From Anarhynchus alexandrinus (taxonomy: Eukaryota > Chordata > Aves > Charadriiformes > Charadriidae), in contig VUYV01000216.1 in assembly GCA_008711295.1 (NCBI GenBank), positions 243,802 through 307,801 on the forward strand: a stretch of 64,000 nt of DNA. The letters run 5' to 3'. A model generated the notes under the pieces. That model was not told the DNA's origin, did not search any database, and saw nothing but the letters and a program-made list of their open reading frames with translations. Positions within the stretch are counted from its first letter, which is position 1. Every line of letters begins with the position of its first letter. Positions 49,901 through 61,400 of this stretch are shown here, piece after piece. The translations under genes were made by a program, and so were the position numbers.

Positions 49901-52379
49901 TTCCTCAGTCTTCATGGAAAAAGCAAACACAGACTGGGAAAGTTAACGAGAGACCATTTGAAGGCCTCGTTCTTCCAAAGCAGAAGGGAAGAAAGAACGC
50001 TTTTCTGCCTTTTCACATTGATTTCCTTCATGTTTCACGTTCAGGAAAGAGTGCATTCCACCACATCAGCTTCAGCCCTGGTTCTGAATTGGCTTTACAT
50101 TTTCCACTCCTGGACGTATATTTTCTCCTCAGTGTACAGTATTTAGCTGCATACCATAAGGTAAGAGCTCAGCCCAACTCTGTTCAAGTTGTGTTGATGT
50201 TAGTATTAAGCATCAGGCACCAATTTGCCAGTGCCATGGCTGTCCAGTAACACCTCTCTGCTGAACCATCCATAGTTGTCAATACATTGTAGCGTCTATG
50301 ATAAGATGCTTAAGGAATTTTCAATTAAAGGCAGTTAACTGAGTGGAATAGGGATGTTGCATACGTCCATGGCAGGACAGAACTTGGCGATCTTTGAAGT
50401 TCTAACNAGGACAGAACTTGGCGATATTTGAAGTTCTAACTTTTCTGTTTCTTTCATTCTTTCTTTTCACATTTTGGCTCTTCTTGAACGCTTCCTTTTG
50501 AAAACTAAATCTTAGGTTTTTTCCCCCCTTCTTATTTGTTTCAACTTTAATGTTGTGAATTTTCTTTTGCCTTTATCTTGCTCATCCACTGACCATGTGT
50601 CCTTCCTGAAGTAGATTATTCTCAATGTTTGTCTCATTTCTCCCCTGATGTTTGTTAGATGGATATAAAGCTATTAGAAACTTAAGTATGGAAGCACTTT
50701 CTCCCACTTTGAGCATTTATATATCATCTCAGAAATTTTTGTTTGTTTTTTAACAGTAGACCTTAAGAGAGTTAAAAAAAAGTCCAATAAAACAGATCAA
50801 AGAGACAACATTTATGAGAACTATATATTGAAAGAGGCTTTTGAAATATATTGTTTAAATTACTTTTCCTTTTGGGGCAACTGCAAAAGTACTTAATAAG
50901 CTGGTTTTGAACAAGGGCTGGAAGGAAGTAAAAGAATTGCAAGTATTTTCTTACTTTCCATTTGTTATGAAGAACAGTTTAGTTGCTCTGCCAAGTCTGC
51001 TTTCAGTTCTGTTTAGTCCAAATAGGAGCCCAAGAAATTTTCTATTGAAAGGAAAATTTTTTACATAAAAAAATTTATTTACGTCTTACATATTTCTGTA
51101 AAGGAATGTTCTGCATATCCTGGCTTTATAGAACTTCATTGTTGCTAAAAGTATCCCACTTAAAGCTATGCCAGTATTTTTGAGGACTAAGAACGCAGGG
51201 ACACGTTGGATTAGTAGTTTGCTGTGGTTTTGAACAGAAAAACATTTGAGTAACTTCCAGAAATGAAAAACATTGTAAAAACAGACAGAATTGTCTTGAT
51301 AAAAACAGGTTGAGATATGTGTCAGACTAGTTGAATATGTTAAAGCCAGTAAGAAGGTTTTTCACTGTCTGCTTTATTGAAGGGATATGGTCTCCTGGCA
51401 CAGGCAGGTGTTACGGAGCCTCCTCATAGAGTGTAAGTGCACCCTTGCCCTGACTTATGGACCACAGCTGTCCCAGCCCACTGGTTGGGCCAAGTGGGGA
51501 GTGCCAGGAGAGCATCAGAATGAGACCAACGGTTCATTTCATGTGTAACCTCAACCCCATGTTGGCATAAGCCAAAATTGACTGCAGAGGGATTGTTCAG
51601 CACCTGTGGAGGTCAGCCTGTTGTCTTTAGAAGCACCCAAATTTCACTGCAAGGACCAAGTTTGAACAACCCAACTTGGGTTTATGTGTTTTGTTTCAAT
51701 GAAAGGGTTTCTTGAGGGTAAATAGTGTAGTCATATCTTCCTATCTGATAGAGAAGTCGTTCAGCTTGCACCACAGGCAGACAAATTTGAGTTGTCTTTT
51801 GTAGAGTAAGAGACATATGAAGGCTTTTATTCTTGTTTGTTTAGTTCAGCTTGGTTATTCAACAGGGCCTAGCAGGACTGAATATTGGATTTCAATGAAA
51901 AGATTTTAAGAATTGTATGTCTGAATTCCTTTGGAATTCTGAATATTTGGGTGTCTGGGATGTAGATTCTGGCTTTCATACTCTGTTCATTTCAGTGGGA
52001 TTACACTTCCCTGTAAAGGGGAATGTAAGCTCTTTGCAGATTTGCATGTAATCAGATAGAAATGGTACTGTTAAAATACCAAATTCAGCAAATGGGAGAC
52101 TTCTATCAGCAGTCAGGCTCCTAGTCTGAGTGACCAGTTGTGGAAGTTCATGTGCAGCAAGCCAAGTTTTTCTGGTGTCTTGTCTTTCAATGCTTGTAGA
52201 GAGAAGTCATTCTCCCACCGTTTGTTTTGCTGGGCTAGTTTTGCTCAATATTTTTTTTTTTTTCTTCTCTTTCTTTGAGAGAGGTTCTCCACTTCTGTAA
52301 CACCCTGGAAGTCTTCCTCTGCGACTGGTTTGTATTCAGTTTCCTGGAGTGTAAATGGCCAGAGTTTCATGTGCTACTC
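43912..52379. other. Non-coding stretch, no gene recognised
   Basis: About 8.5 kb without a supported gene. A 135-codon frame (47,933-48,340) is AT-driven and resembles no family. A candidate terminal exon (acceptor CTTTCTAG, then 37 open codons from 47,242) is noted separately. An assembly-type duplication lies at 50,374-50,440, and T13 at 52,251-52,263. The part beyond 52,250 may still belong to the ancient LINE relic. Confidence 0.6.
50374..50440. repeat. 33-bp duplication flanking a single N
   Basis: A 33-base sequence at 50,374-50,406 is repeated at 50,408-50,440 with one mismatch (C at 50,392, A at 50,426). The two copies are separated by one N at 50,407. Both read AGGACAGAACTTGGCGAT and end GAAGTTCTAAC. 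This is what results when two contigs with overlapping ends are placed side by side with a placeholder N. Confidence 0.95.
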
Positions 52380-53342
52380 CTCAAGTACAGTGGCACTAAT
52401 GTTTTCCTATTGTCTGGACACACAACTCCTGATACGTTTTCAGATCATATTTACCTTTGAGGTGTCTGCATTATGTTGGCAGGTCACAGTCAATGTGTTA
52501 TCAATGAGTATTTTCAACAAGGTATTTTCTTTCCTTGAAGTTTTCCAGTTGATAAATAGCTTCATTTTCTGATGCTTCCATGTGTGTAGCCTTCCATTTT
52601 ATGCTACGGGACTTCATGCTCAGGTATCTCAAAGTTACCCATTAAATTCCATGTGATATTCTGTATGGTCCTTTGCTGTCTTAGTTGTATCTCCTAACTT
52701 CATGTTAGAAACTGTTTTTAATGAGATACTGCTGGTTTGGGTTTTTTTCCTTGCTAAGTTCATTGGTAAAAGTACTAAATAACACGGCTTTCTGAACAAA
52801 TGCTTGTGGAAGTACGCGAATAATCTCCACGTGGTGCATGCTTTCCCTTTTTAAAACTCCATAAGCTAGTCAGTTCGTTCATACTGCTAATATGTACTTC
52901 AAGTTTCCCCTTTGTTTCTGATTTCACTAAAGAATTCTTTATATGTCATGCTATCATAGGCTTTATTGAAGGCCAGATAAATTATGTCTACTGGAGATGC
53001 TCACATTTAAAAAAAAAAAATCAAGTTAGTTTGACATTGTTCATTTTTTTGGAAACACAGAAGTATATTCCTCTGTTTACTTCCATCTCTTCAATGGTTT
53101 TGGTCTGTGTCCGTCCTCCCCCCCGCCCCCAATAATTGTTCTAAAGCCTTGCATTCTGCTGGGATTAGAATAACTGGACTCTCTTTGCCCAGACTGCATT
53201 TTTTCTTTCTCACGTTATGGGTATTATATTTGCTATTTTCTGATCAGATGGCACCACCCTCAACATCAGAGACTTATTGAAGTATTTTCTTTTAACACCG
53301 CCTTTTAACACATCCCAGAGCTCTGGGATGTAAATTATCTAG
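52380..53342 (-). mobile_element. Ancient CR1-like LINE relic (RT domain), minus strand
   Basis: Conceptual minus-strand translation shows degraded CR1-type reverse-transcriptase blocks in the right order and at roughly the right distances. LDNLHPRALG (about 53,342-53,313) corresponds to the 'DGIHPRVL' block. IANIIPI (53,236-53,216) corresponds to 'ANVTPIF'. VDIIYLAFNKAYDSM (52,991-52,947) corresponds to 'YLDFSKAFD'. LFSTFTNEL (52,782-52,756) corresponds to 'LFNIFINDL'. RSCVSRTRKTLVPLYL (about 52,430-52,383) corresponds to '[15 protein letters not shown]'. Stops and frameshifts interrupt it everywhere and the catalytic YLDF aspartate is alanine. The element is far older than the other CR1 copies here. 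Exact ends are not visible, and the sequence may continue towards 52,200. Confidence 0.8.
53310..53331. other. 22-bp perfect palindrome
   Basis: CATCCCAGAG followed by its exact reverse complement CTCTGGGATG, extended by A and T on either side, with no spacer. It lies in the HPRAL part of the ancient LINE relic. The repeat family itself is not palindromic here, so the symmetry is either chance or a later change. Confidence 0.9.
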
Positions 53343-54490
53343 TCCTAACTTAATTTTATGAAATTATATTGAATTTTGCTGTCACATTGGCTGTGTTTAT
53401 TTTTATGTTCATTAACTAATCTCAAAGAAAAAAATACAGTTTTTTGTTTTATAAGTTCCTAAATTAAAACCATGTATTTGGTAATTCACATTCTCCAGAA
53501 ATCTTGGAAACAGCCTGGTAAACATTCTTTAAAACTGCTTGTAGAATTCACTGGCCTGTTAATATTACCCAAGAAGCCATAAAAAGCACAAGCCAATTGA
53601 CAGTAAAAGTACTGTACATTTCCCAGAAATTTAAAATTTGGGGTCGGGTGGGGGAGAAGGGTCATTTGGCAGAAGAATGACCATTTTCTTCTGTGACTTT
53701 CAACTAAGTTTTGACTTCTGTTCAATTTGTTGCCTCTTGACATTCCTTTGGTACAGGAGGAAGAAAATGGATGCCTTGAAATCTTGCATGTGGATTTTTT
53801 CCTTTGATGTATCTGTGTTCCAGCTCATCAGAAATGTTGCTGTCCTTCCCATTTCCTTTCTCTCCTATGTGCATTTCATCTCTGTTCTTCTATCTGTGTT
53901 TTGCTGTCATCTCCTTTATAGTCTTTCCAGCTTCCTGCACAGTCTTCCAATCTTTGCTTGACTTCCCTTGCAGCTACCTTCCCCCTGCTGCCTTTTTTGT
54001 GCTATTCCTCAGGATTTCAGGAAGCAGTTGCTTTGCATATTCAACCATCTGAATTTTAAAGTTTTTTTTCTGAAAATCTATCCTTTCCCCAGGTAATCTG
54101 GTGGATGTAATTTAAAAAAAATAAATAGTTACTTGTATGTAGTACTTGTTCATTCTGTTAGACAGTGTTTATTCCTCACTCAGGAACTTTGTCTGACTGT
54201 ACCCGAATATATTTATTCTCATCTTTTCCTTTAGGACCTGCGAATTTGTGCAAATGTTTTTGGGTTTGGTTTTTTTTTTTGATGACTCAATGTTTTGGAG
54301 TCCTCATTGCAGTAGTTCAGTTGTTAGTAGTGCTTCATATTACCTAATGTGATCGAGAGTAGCAGAAAATGTGTGATCTTATTAGCAGAGCAGCTGTCAA
54401 GGTATGGATGTGTAGGTATAGAGCGTTCCACAATTATATATGGAGAGTGCCTTGTTTTCCCTTTTGGCGTGGAATGAGGAAGTCGTGCAT
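53343..54490. other. Non-coding stretch, nothing recognised
   Basis: About 1.1 kb. The first part could be more of the ancient LINE's upstream ORF2, but I see no clear block. A hydrophobic 107-codon plus-strand frame (53,638-53,961) is rich in Phe, Ser and Leu because of T/C-rich DNA and is not supported as a gene. Confidence 0.5.
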
Positions 54491-54537
54491 TAGACCTGTC
54501 ATTCGGGAGGTCCCTTCCAGTGCCACTTTCCTATGAA
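54491..54537 (+). mobile_element. Short CR1-type 3' tail, plus strand
   Basis: TAGACCTGTCATTCGGGAGG then TCCCTTCCAGTGCCACTTTC and CTATGAA resembles the ending of older CR1 subfamilies: '...GATGACCT..GGAGGTCCCTTCCAGCC...TTTCTATGA'. Only about 45 bases remain and no body is seen upstream. Confidence 0.5.
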
Positions 54538-56565
54538 AAGCCATGGTCAGCCATCACCTTGTCCAGAAATGTCCCCTCTGGGGTAACTCAAGTTACTGGC
54601 CGCATTGATTGGAGCACTTTCAATTTCTAAGTGTTGGGAGCTGGTTTACGGCTAGCTCTCTTTACGGGTGGACAAGATGTGATTTAACACGTACTTTTCG
54701 TTGCAAGACCACCCAACTATAACGCTCAGAGGGAGAGCGCTGTGGTGCTTGACCGTGTTTTTATACACTGTATTGATATGTATTGGCTGTGAGAGTATCT
54801 GGTTACACATTTGAGCGCTCCCTCGCTGTTCTCTAATTGCTCCTGTTTTGCTCATGGTTGCTTAATGTGTAATCTTGACTGCTACACTGAACTCGTATTA
54901 TTTAAGCTGGTGGGAACCTGTGCTCCGGCATTAAACGTACAGCTGGTACAGCTGTGGCTACTTCACTCTGCCACTGTGGAAGCTGCAAGTCTCGCCAAGG
55001 AGCAAGCTTGCCAGAGCGCTGACCTGTAAAGTGAGTTGCTTTAATATAGGGGCCGTGGAAAACGCTTCAGCACGTAACTGCTCTAGCACAACTCGTCGTG
55101 GTGTGAATGCACTGCAGAAACCCTCTAATTCCCTCCTGTGCTGAGGGAGCTCTGTTTCTAATAAGGTTGGGTGAAAAGGTTTAGCAAGTGTGGAATGGAG
55201 TTACAACAGTCGAAATTGACTGCAGGGTTGTCTTTTGTATTAACAGCGGTTTTCTGATCTTGCCCCCCAAAGCAGGCATGTGTTGGTTTAGAGAATTCTA
55301 GTTGCTGACAGGGGAAAAACTCACTGTATCAGTTGTATGTAAGGCCAAGAGCTGGATCTTTACCTCCTGTAAATGGAGAGTTTGTCATCTGACCTGGTAT
55401 TGCTGCAGCAAACCAGAGAGAAGGTACTGGGACAGGGCCGAACTCTGCTGGAGCCACTCATGCAGTCTGCTTGCCAACATGGCTAATAATGTATTTACTG
55501 TATATATACTTTATGTATATGTAAGTATACATAGTGTAATGTGTGCATGTGATTGATAGTGTATGCGTATGCTAAATGTGTAGTTTAGCAAGAAACCCTG
55601 GGAAAAAATGCTCAAGGAGAAAAAATGCCTCAACATAAGCCACTCTGATGCAGGGTTGTTGCAGGGCAACTCTTTAACTCCAAGAAATCTGGCATGAGCC
55701 CTTCCAGAGCCAGCTGTGGGGGTTTTCCCCACAGGACAAAAGCTCGGGAGCTGCCAAAACCAAGGGAGTTTTGATTGGATTACGAAAGGCTACTTTTTAT
55801 TTCTAGCAGGGAGAGTGGCTGTTGGGGAACTATCTGAAGAAGCTAAACTTGTACAGGGAGCCAAAATCTGTGTAGGATGGCAGGGTCTTTCGAGTAGTCA
55901 TCCCACACAGGTATATTTCTCCTGATTTTGTGAGTTGATAATACCAACCTGCAAACTGCCTTTTGGAGCTGGGTATGAATCATGGCCCAGACTCTCAGAT
56001 CCCAAGCCTGTGGTGGATCGCCAGCATTGGTTTGCCATAACAGGTTTTCGATTTACTGCCCTAGGCAAAATGCTTGCTCAGCGGGACTTCAGTTACCAAG
56101 CACTTTTTAAAAGGAGAACTAGCAGCTTTCTTCTAGTAAAGCAAAATTAAATTCTTGGTACAGTATTTGGAGGCTTAAGCACAAAAGAGAAGCATTAAGG
56201 CAATAAAACCTGTTCACAGAGTATACTTGACATCAACCTTTTTGTTGAGGTGTCTTTGGGTTATGATGAAGCATTTGTGAACTAGAGTGAACTCCAAACG
56301 GAAGACCTGTTTGGCCAGAACGCTTCTGTGGAGTCCTGTGTTTCACAAGATCTTCCTAAGTTTTTGAGTTTCTATGTTTGAGCGGTGTATTGACATTCAA
56401 CACTTAAATCATGTCTCAAGACCCTTCTTATTTCCCTGCTATGAATGTGTGCTGTTGCCTGACTGCTTGGTGTCTGTGAGATTGCTCTTCTCCACTTCAG
56501 AGTATATATCTGTGATGAGTACGAGTCTTGGATGTGACGATCTTTCCATTATGTTTGGTCTTTTT
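54538..56565. other. Non-coding stretch, nothing recognised
   Basis: About 2 kb of mixed composition with several short open frames (60-84 codons) and a small TA-rich inverted repeat at 55,512-55,533. No gene or repeat family is recognised. Confidence 0.6.
55512..55533. other. 8-bp inverted repeat in TA/GT-rich patch
   Basis: TATGTATA (55,512-55,519) and TATACATA (55,526-55,533) are exact reverse complements with a 6-base spacer. They lie inside a TATA/TGTA-rich microsatellite-like patch (about 55,497-55,570). Confidence 0.7.
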
Positions 56566-56691
56566 CATAGAATTGTAGAACAGTTTAGGTTGGAAGTGGC
56601 CTTAAAGATCATTTAGTTCCACCCCCCTTGCCATGGGTAGGGACACCTTCCACTAGACCAGGTTGCTCAAAGCCCCGTCCAACCTGGCTGG
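56566..56691 (-). mobile_element. CR1 LINE 3' fragment, minus strand
   Basis: CATAGAATTGTAGAACAGTT then TAGGTTGGAAGTGGCCTTAA is the reverse complement of the CR1 3' end with two octamers. It continues through the CR1 words CACTAGACCAGGTTGCTC and CCGTCCAACCTGG, then stops at GGAAAAAAAATTTT. About 126 bases are left. It is more diverged than the copy at 42.2 kb. Confidence 0.92.
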
Positions 56692-58399
56692 AAAAAAAAT
56701 TTTGCAGGAAAACAAATTGATTGCAGTCATAAAACTACACTGTTCCATTTCGCAGACATAAAGCAAAGAAGCTTGACTTTTTTTTTTTTTTTAAAATCCC
56801 CAAAAGCATAGCTTGTAACACGAACCTTTTTATAGTTACATCATGGCTTATGTATTATATATGTAAAAAGACCACCTTAAATCAAATCTTTTATTTAAAG
56901 GTGTACTACGCAGTTTCTGTAGAAAGCTCTACATAGTGTATTTAAAATATTAATGCCTGACCTACATGACTCAGTTTTTTCCTCTTCTTAGTTTTAAGGA
57001 ACTTGGTAACATAACAAAAATTTCTGTTGTTCATGGAGGAAAGAACAGCATTTTTACTAGATATGGAAAATTCCAAGTGGAACATGTACTGAGATAAAAT
57101 ACCATTTGGAGATTTAAGAACACATTTTATGATTCTGACTTTTTTGATGCAGACCACACAAAAACCTCACAAGTACTCTCTTTTCCGTTGCATTAGAGTA
57201 ACTCATATGGAGAGAAATCACATATGTAGGGAAGCACAAATTATTTATTTAAATAACCCTCTCTTCGATGCTTTCCTGAAAAGCCAGAAGACAGTACCAC
57301 ATACTGCTGAAAACTTTTTACAACTGAAATACTTTGTAGTTGCAGGTTATGTCTATTTTTGAGTTGGCGTTTGTGGTCAAGCAAGAAGCCAGTTTTTTTC
57401 CTTTCTCCATGTTTTAATATCTTAGGACAGTTTTGGGGCTCCTGTAATCGGTGCTGACTGGCGCTGGTTAGGAGCAGCAGCAGGGTCATGCCAACCTGTG
57501 TAGGCATCCACTGGATGTTTACGGGTAAGACTGACTGCATGCAATTCTCCTTAGAATAAAGGTTGCGTCATAGAGATTGCTGAGGTGAAGCAGAGGTTGA
57601 AAGGATATAGCAGATTTTTTTCTTTTCCTGCTCCAGTTTTAATTTGTTAGCACACCTGCAGGTCTGGCATTTGTTTTGTTCTTTGCTTCTCCTCCTTACA
57701 ATATATATAAATGGCTCACTGGAGGCAAGACTACCTCTAGTTTTATTTCCAGCTAACTTAACCCCATGTTGCTGCCCCCCAACACCCACATCCCCACACC
57801 CACAAGCGTGCTCCATCCTTTTCTTTTCTCTTTGTCAGGTAGTTTGCAAGAGGGAATTTGTGGATGCTGGTCTTGGAAATCTCTACAGAAAAGAATAATT
57901 TTATACATTTCTCATGTAAAAATTAATTTCGATGTTTAAATATAAAGGTAGATATAAAGAGCTTGTAAGAGGAACATAGTTTATCATTCCACAGGGACGA
58001 AAGATGAAGACCGTGACATCTGGAAAGTTTGGTAATACAAATAAAAACAACTGGAAACAGATGGATAATGGGGAGCTCATCTCCTACTACAAGTCTCTCT
58101 GTTTTAAGAAAATACTAAATCTGTTTTTAGTACCTGGCAGTATTTTAAAAAGGACTTTCTGTATCACAGAGGAAGTTGATAATAAAGAAATAGAATTCCT
58201 CTGTTCTCTGTGGAGCCAGGATTTATTCACCCAGGTGAGTAAAAACAATGGGGCCAAATGTTTCAAATTCAGCTATTGAACATCCAGTCTTTAGAAAAAG
58301 TTACTGTTATAAAGGTGAGAAAGACACAGAAAATATACTATTTACTTAACACAAAATCATGTCTAGCCTCTAGAGTTGCAAGAACTAGTTGCACTAGTA

Positions 58400-58480
58400 C
58401 TAATAATTACTCTTATAATAAATAAATTTAATATAATATTAATACTAATTAAAATAATAATGATTTGTATAATTAGTATC
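58400..58480. repeat. AT-rich low-complexity patch
   Basis: Almost only A and T, with repeated TAATA, AATAAT and TTAATATAA words. It was probably generated by slippage. There are several AATAAA words, but no transcript end is implied. Confidence 0.85.
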
Positions 58481-61400
58481 AGCCTATTTACTTGTGTGAT
58501 TAATGGGTTAAAATCCTTGTCCATCTGAGTGAGGACTGAAAATTAACACTAATGGCACTGGTGTAAATGTCAAATTGATAATAACTTATTGAGGATCATT
58601 GCAAATCACATGATGTGGTATCTGGAAGTTACAACCAGAAGGTGAGCTAATAGCAACAGGTAAATTATCCCTTTACCTGCCATAGAAGACACATTCTTAT
58701 CCAGAAATACTAATTGATTTAGTTAAAAATTAAAATATTGTGCCTTTGATTTACTTGCTTGATACGCAGTGTGTTTAATGCCATGGTATGTTCTGGAATG
58801 TATGATGAGTGTTTTAGCTGAAGTAGACTACTTAAACATTGAGTCTTTTTTCACTTTGCAACATTCATAGATGAAGGCAAGGTAAAATTGAGGTTTTAAA
58901 AGTTAAGTACTTATTTGTGTTGGCTTCACAATTCTGTATCATTTATATGTATGTGTGAAACTGTGTATGCGTTAACACAATATGAAGGAAACGAAACAAG
59001 AAATCAATTTTAAAGCATGAGGAATTATTAAAAAATGGAATACATGAATTTTGTGTTTGTGGGACTGAAATGTTCTGTATGCACTGTGTGAGAAGTGGCC
59101 AAAACCAAACAAATTGTTCTCAAACACTGAACGCTTCATCCTGGCAATATTGTTTTGCCTTTATTTAATTAATAGCACTAATAGTCACTCCTGAGAACAG
59201 TTGGGCCAACAGTGGGTCTTGCTCAGGAACCTGTCCCGGATGGTGGCTGTGGAAGATGCGCTGTAGGGAGGACAAACAAGCCTGGCCCCATCGGTGTCCA
59301 TTCCCCAGCACCCACTGCTGTTGGGCTGTGGGGTTAGAGATGATGTCCCAGCCTCTTGCCCCCAAGCGTGCCTAGTCTGTTTCTGAACTCTGGGTCCTAC
59401 ACCACAGCCTCATCCAGCAACAAAGATGTTGTGTAGAAAGGGATTTTTTGCCTGTTGCAAACCACCTACTCAGTCCCAAATTTCTTGCTTAATATCAGTA
59501 ATTGCTATCTAATGTCACTGCCTTTGCCATTTCTCTTTCTTAGAAAAACCTTGTCAGTGTGGTGTGCTGCTGTAACTCTGCTGCACGTCCATGTAGCAAT
59601 ATCTGGCCTGATTTTTTTTTGTAGTGGAGTTTTGCCAGTGTAAAAATATAATACAGGATTGTAGACTTAGATGGATGGGGTTTGCATCTCTGTACAACAA
59701 GGTAGCAATGTAACTGGAAGGTAGTCTGTAAATCAAACCATATATATGTAAGTATTCTGCAAAGAACAAAATTACAGGAAATACTCTTACAGATGCACAG
59801 ATCTCTTCTGAAAAATGAAATTGAGGAAGATACCAGATGCTTGCTTTTATTGGATCCATAAAATTACCTTACGAAATCTGGTTTTATAATTGCAGGTTGT
59901 ACAGAAGAAGTCTGAAAAACACCCATATGTTTCAAGATACTAAATATCTTAGTGATCAAGGGATTTAAGATAAGCAGACATGAACAGGTCTAGCAGGTTT
60001 CTGTTTTCCCGTCTCAACCAGATGCATTTTGAAAATGCTAATACTTAACCAATCTCTAGAGCCCAAAGACATTAATGGGTTTCCACCAGGAGCGGTCACA
60101 GTAACTAGAGGTGCTGCAGGGAAGGGTGGCGTTGGGGCTGCAAAGGCAGGTTGGTTATGACGGCAGAGCATGGGCCTGCGCGGAGGCTGGCTGCAGCTGG
60201 CCAGGGTTGCTTTGCCACCACGTGGTTCAGACATGGGGTTCTAGTGAGAAGAGCTGGTGACTTTCTTGCTCTGTTGGAATTCTGTGAGTTTTGGTGAAGA
60301 CCATTGATTGGGATTTGAGGTTTGATGCTTCTAGATAAATTCACGTTTCCGAAGCACTGATAACTACATGTAAATGTTTAATTTATTCATCCCCCCTTTC
60401 CTTCCTGGCAGTAATTGGAGTTGGAATGAAAGCTGTATAGCTAATTCCCAGGTGGTTGGTTTCTTTGTTTCACATTGCACAAAGATGTTGAGCACTAGCC
60501 TTTGGCAGAGTGCTGTTCTTGTGGAAGAGAGTTATAGGGCATACCAGATAAGGGATTACAAGTTGGTGCTGTTTTATACTTGTCCTGCTAGGCAGGACCC
60601 ATGTACAGAAAGCTGAAGTAACAGTTGTTACTTAGAGAATGCCACATCTTGCCGTCAGCAGCACCTGAGCATCTTTTATGAACAAATGGACCCTCAGTTA
60701 AAACGCTGCCTGCAAATTGCAGCTATAGAAATTCCATGGCCAATAGCCACTCTAGTGGGCAGTTACTGAGCTATGACAGGCCATAAGTGACAAAACCAAC
60801 AAGGAACGTTATTCCCCATCTGAAAGTGTACATCACACTTCTTCCCAAACAAGGTGTATATATATAGTGTTGGCGTGCCTTTTTTTAGGCACCATTTTAG
60901 CCTCAAGTGTTGAAATGTTATGGTAGGCTGACAGCTCGTTTTGGGTGAGACATTCCTTTGAACTTTCAAGGTGGGTAACATGTTCCAGCAAAAGTAGGTG
61001 CTTGCTGAATCAGGGCCGTAGTTTCTTTCTACTGAGCAGCACGGAGAGTTCACAAGTTGGTTTGCCTTGGCACCTTTTCATTAGCAGTGGTTGTAAACAA
61101 CAGGTGCATGCTGTCATACTTTCCTTCAACAAAAAGCAAAATTTATATTTGACCATGCATACATTTTCATACTGTTTTTAATAAATATCTCGTCAGTATT
61201 TGTACAACTTGATTTAGGTTAGCGTTTATTTCAAATTGATTGTAGTTTTCTGAATTTAGGTATCAACATGCTTGTGATATTCCCCCACATCAATTGAACA
61301 CTATTTTTCTTACACAAGTTTTGCAGATGCCCGATGCTTTAAAAAAACACTCAACTTATAATTCTTTGCATGCTGAATAAGGTCCATTGCTAGAGATGTC

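Noticed and set aside
53638..53961. 107-codon plus-strand frame with membrane-like hydrophobic stretches
   Set aside because: T/C-rich DNA gives Phe/Leu/Ser-rich translation. There is no signal, domain or splice context.
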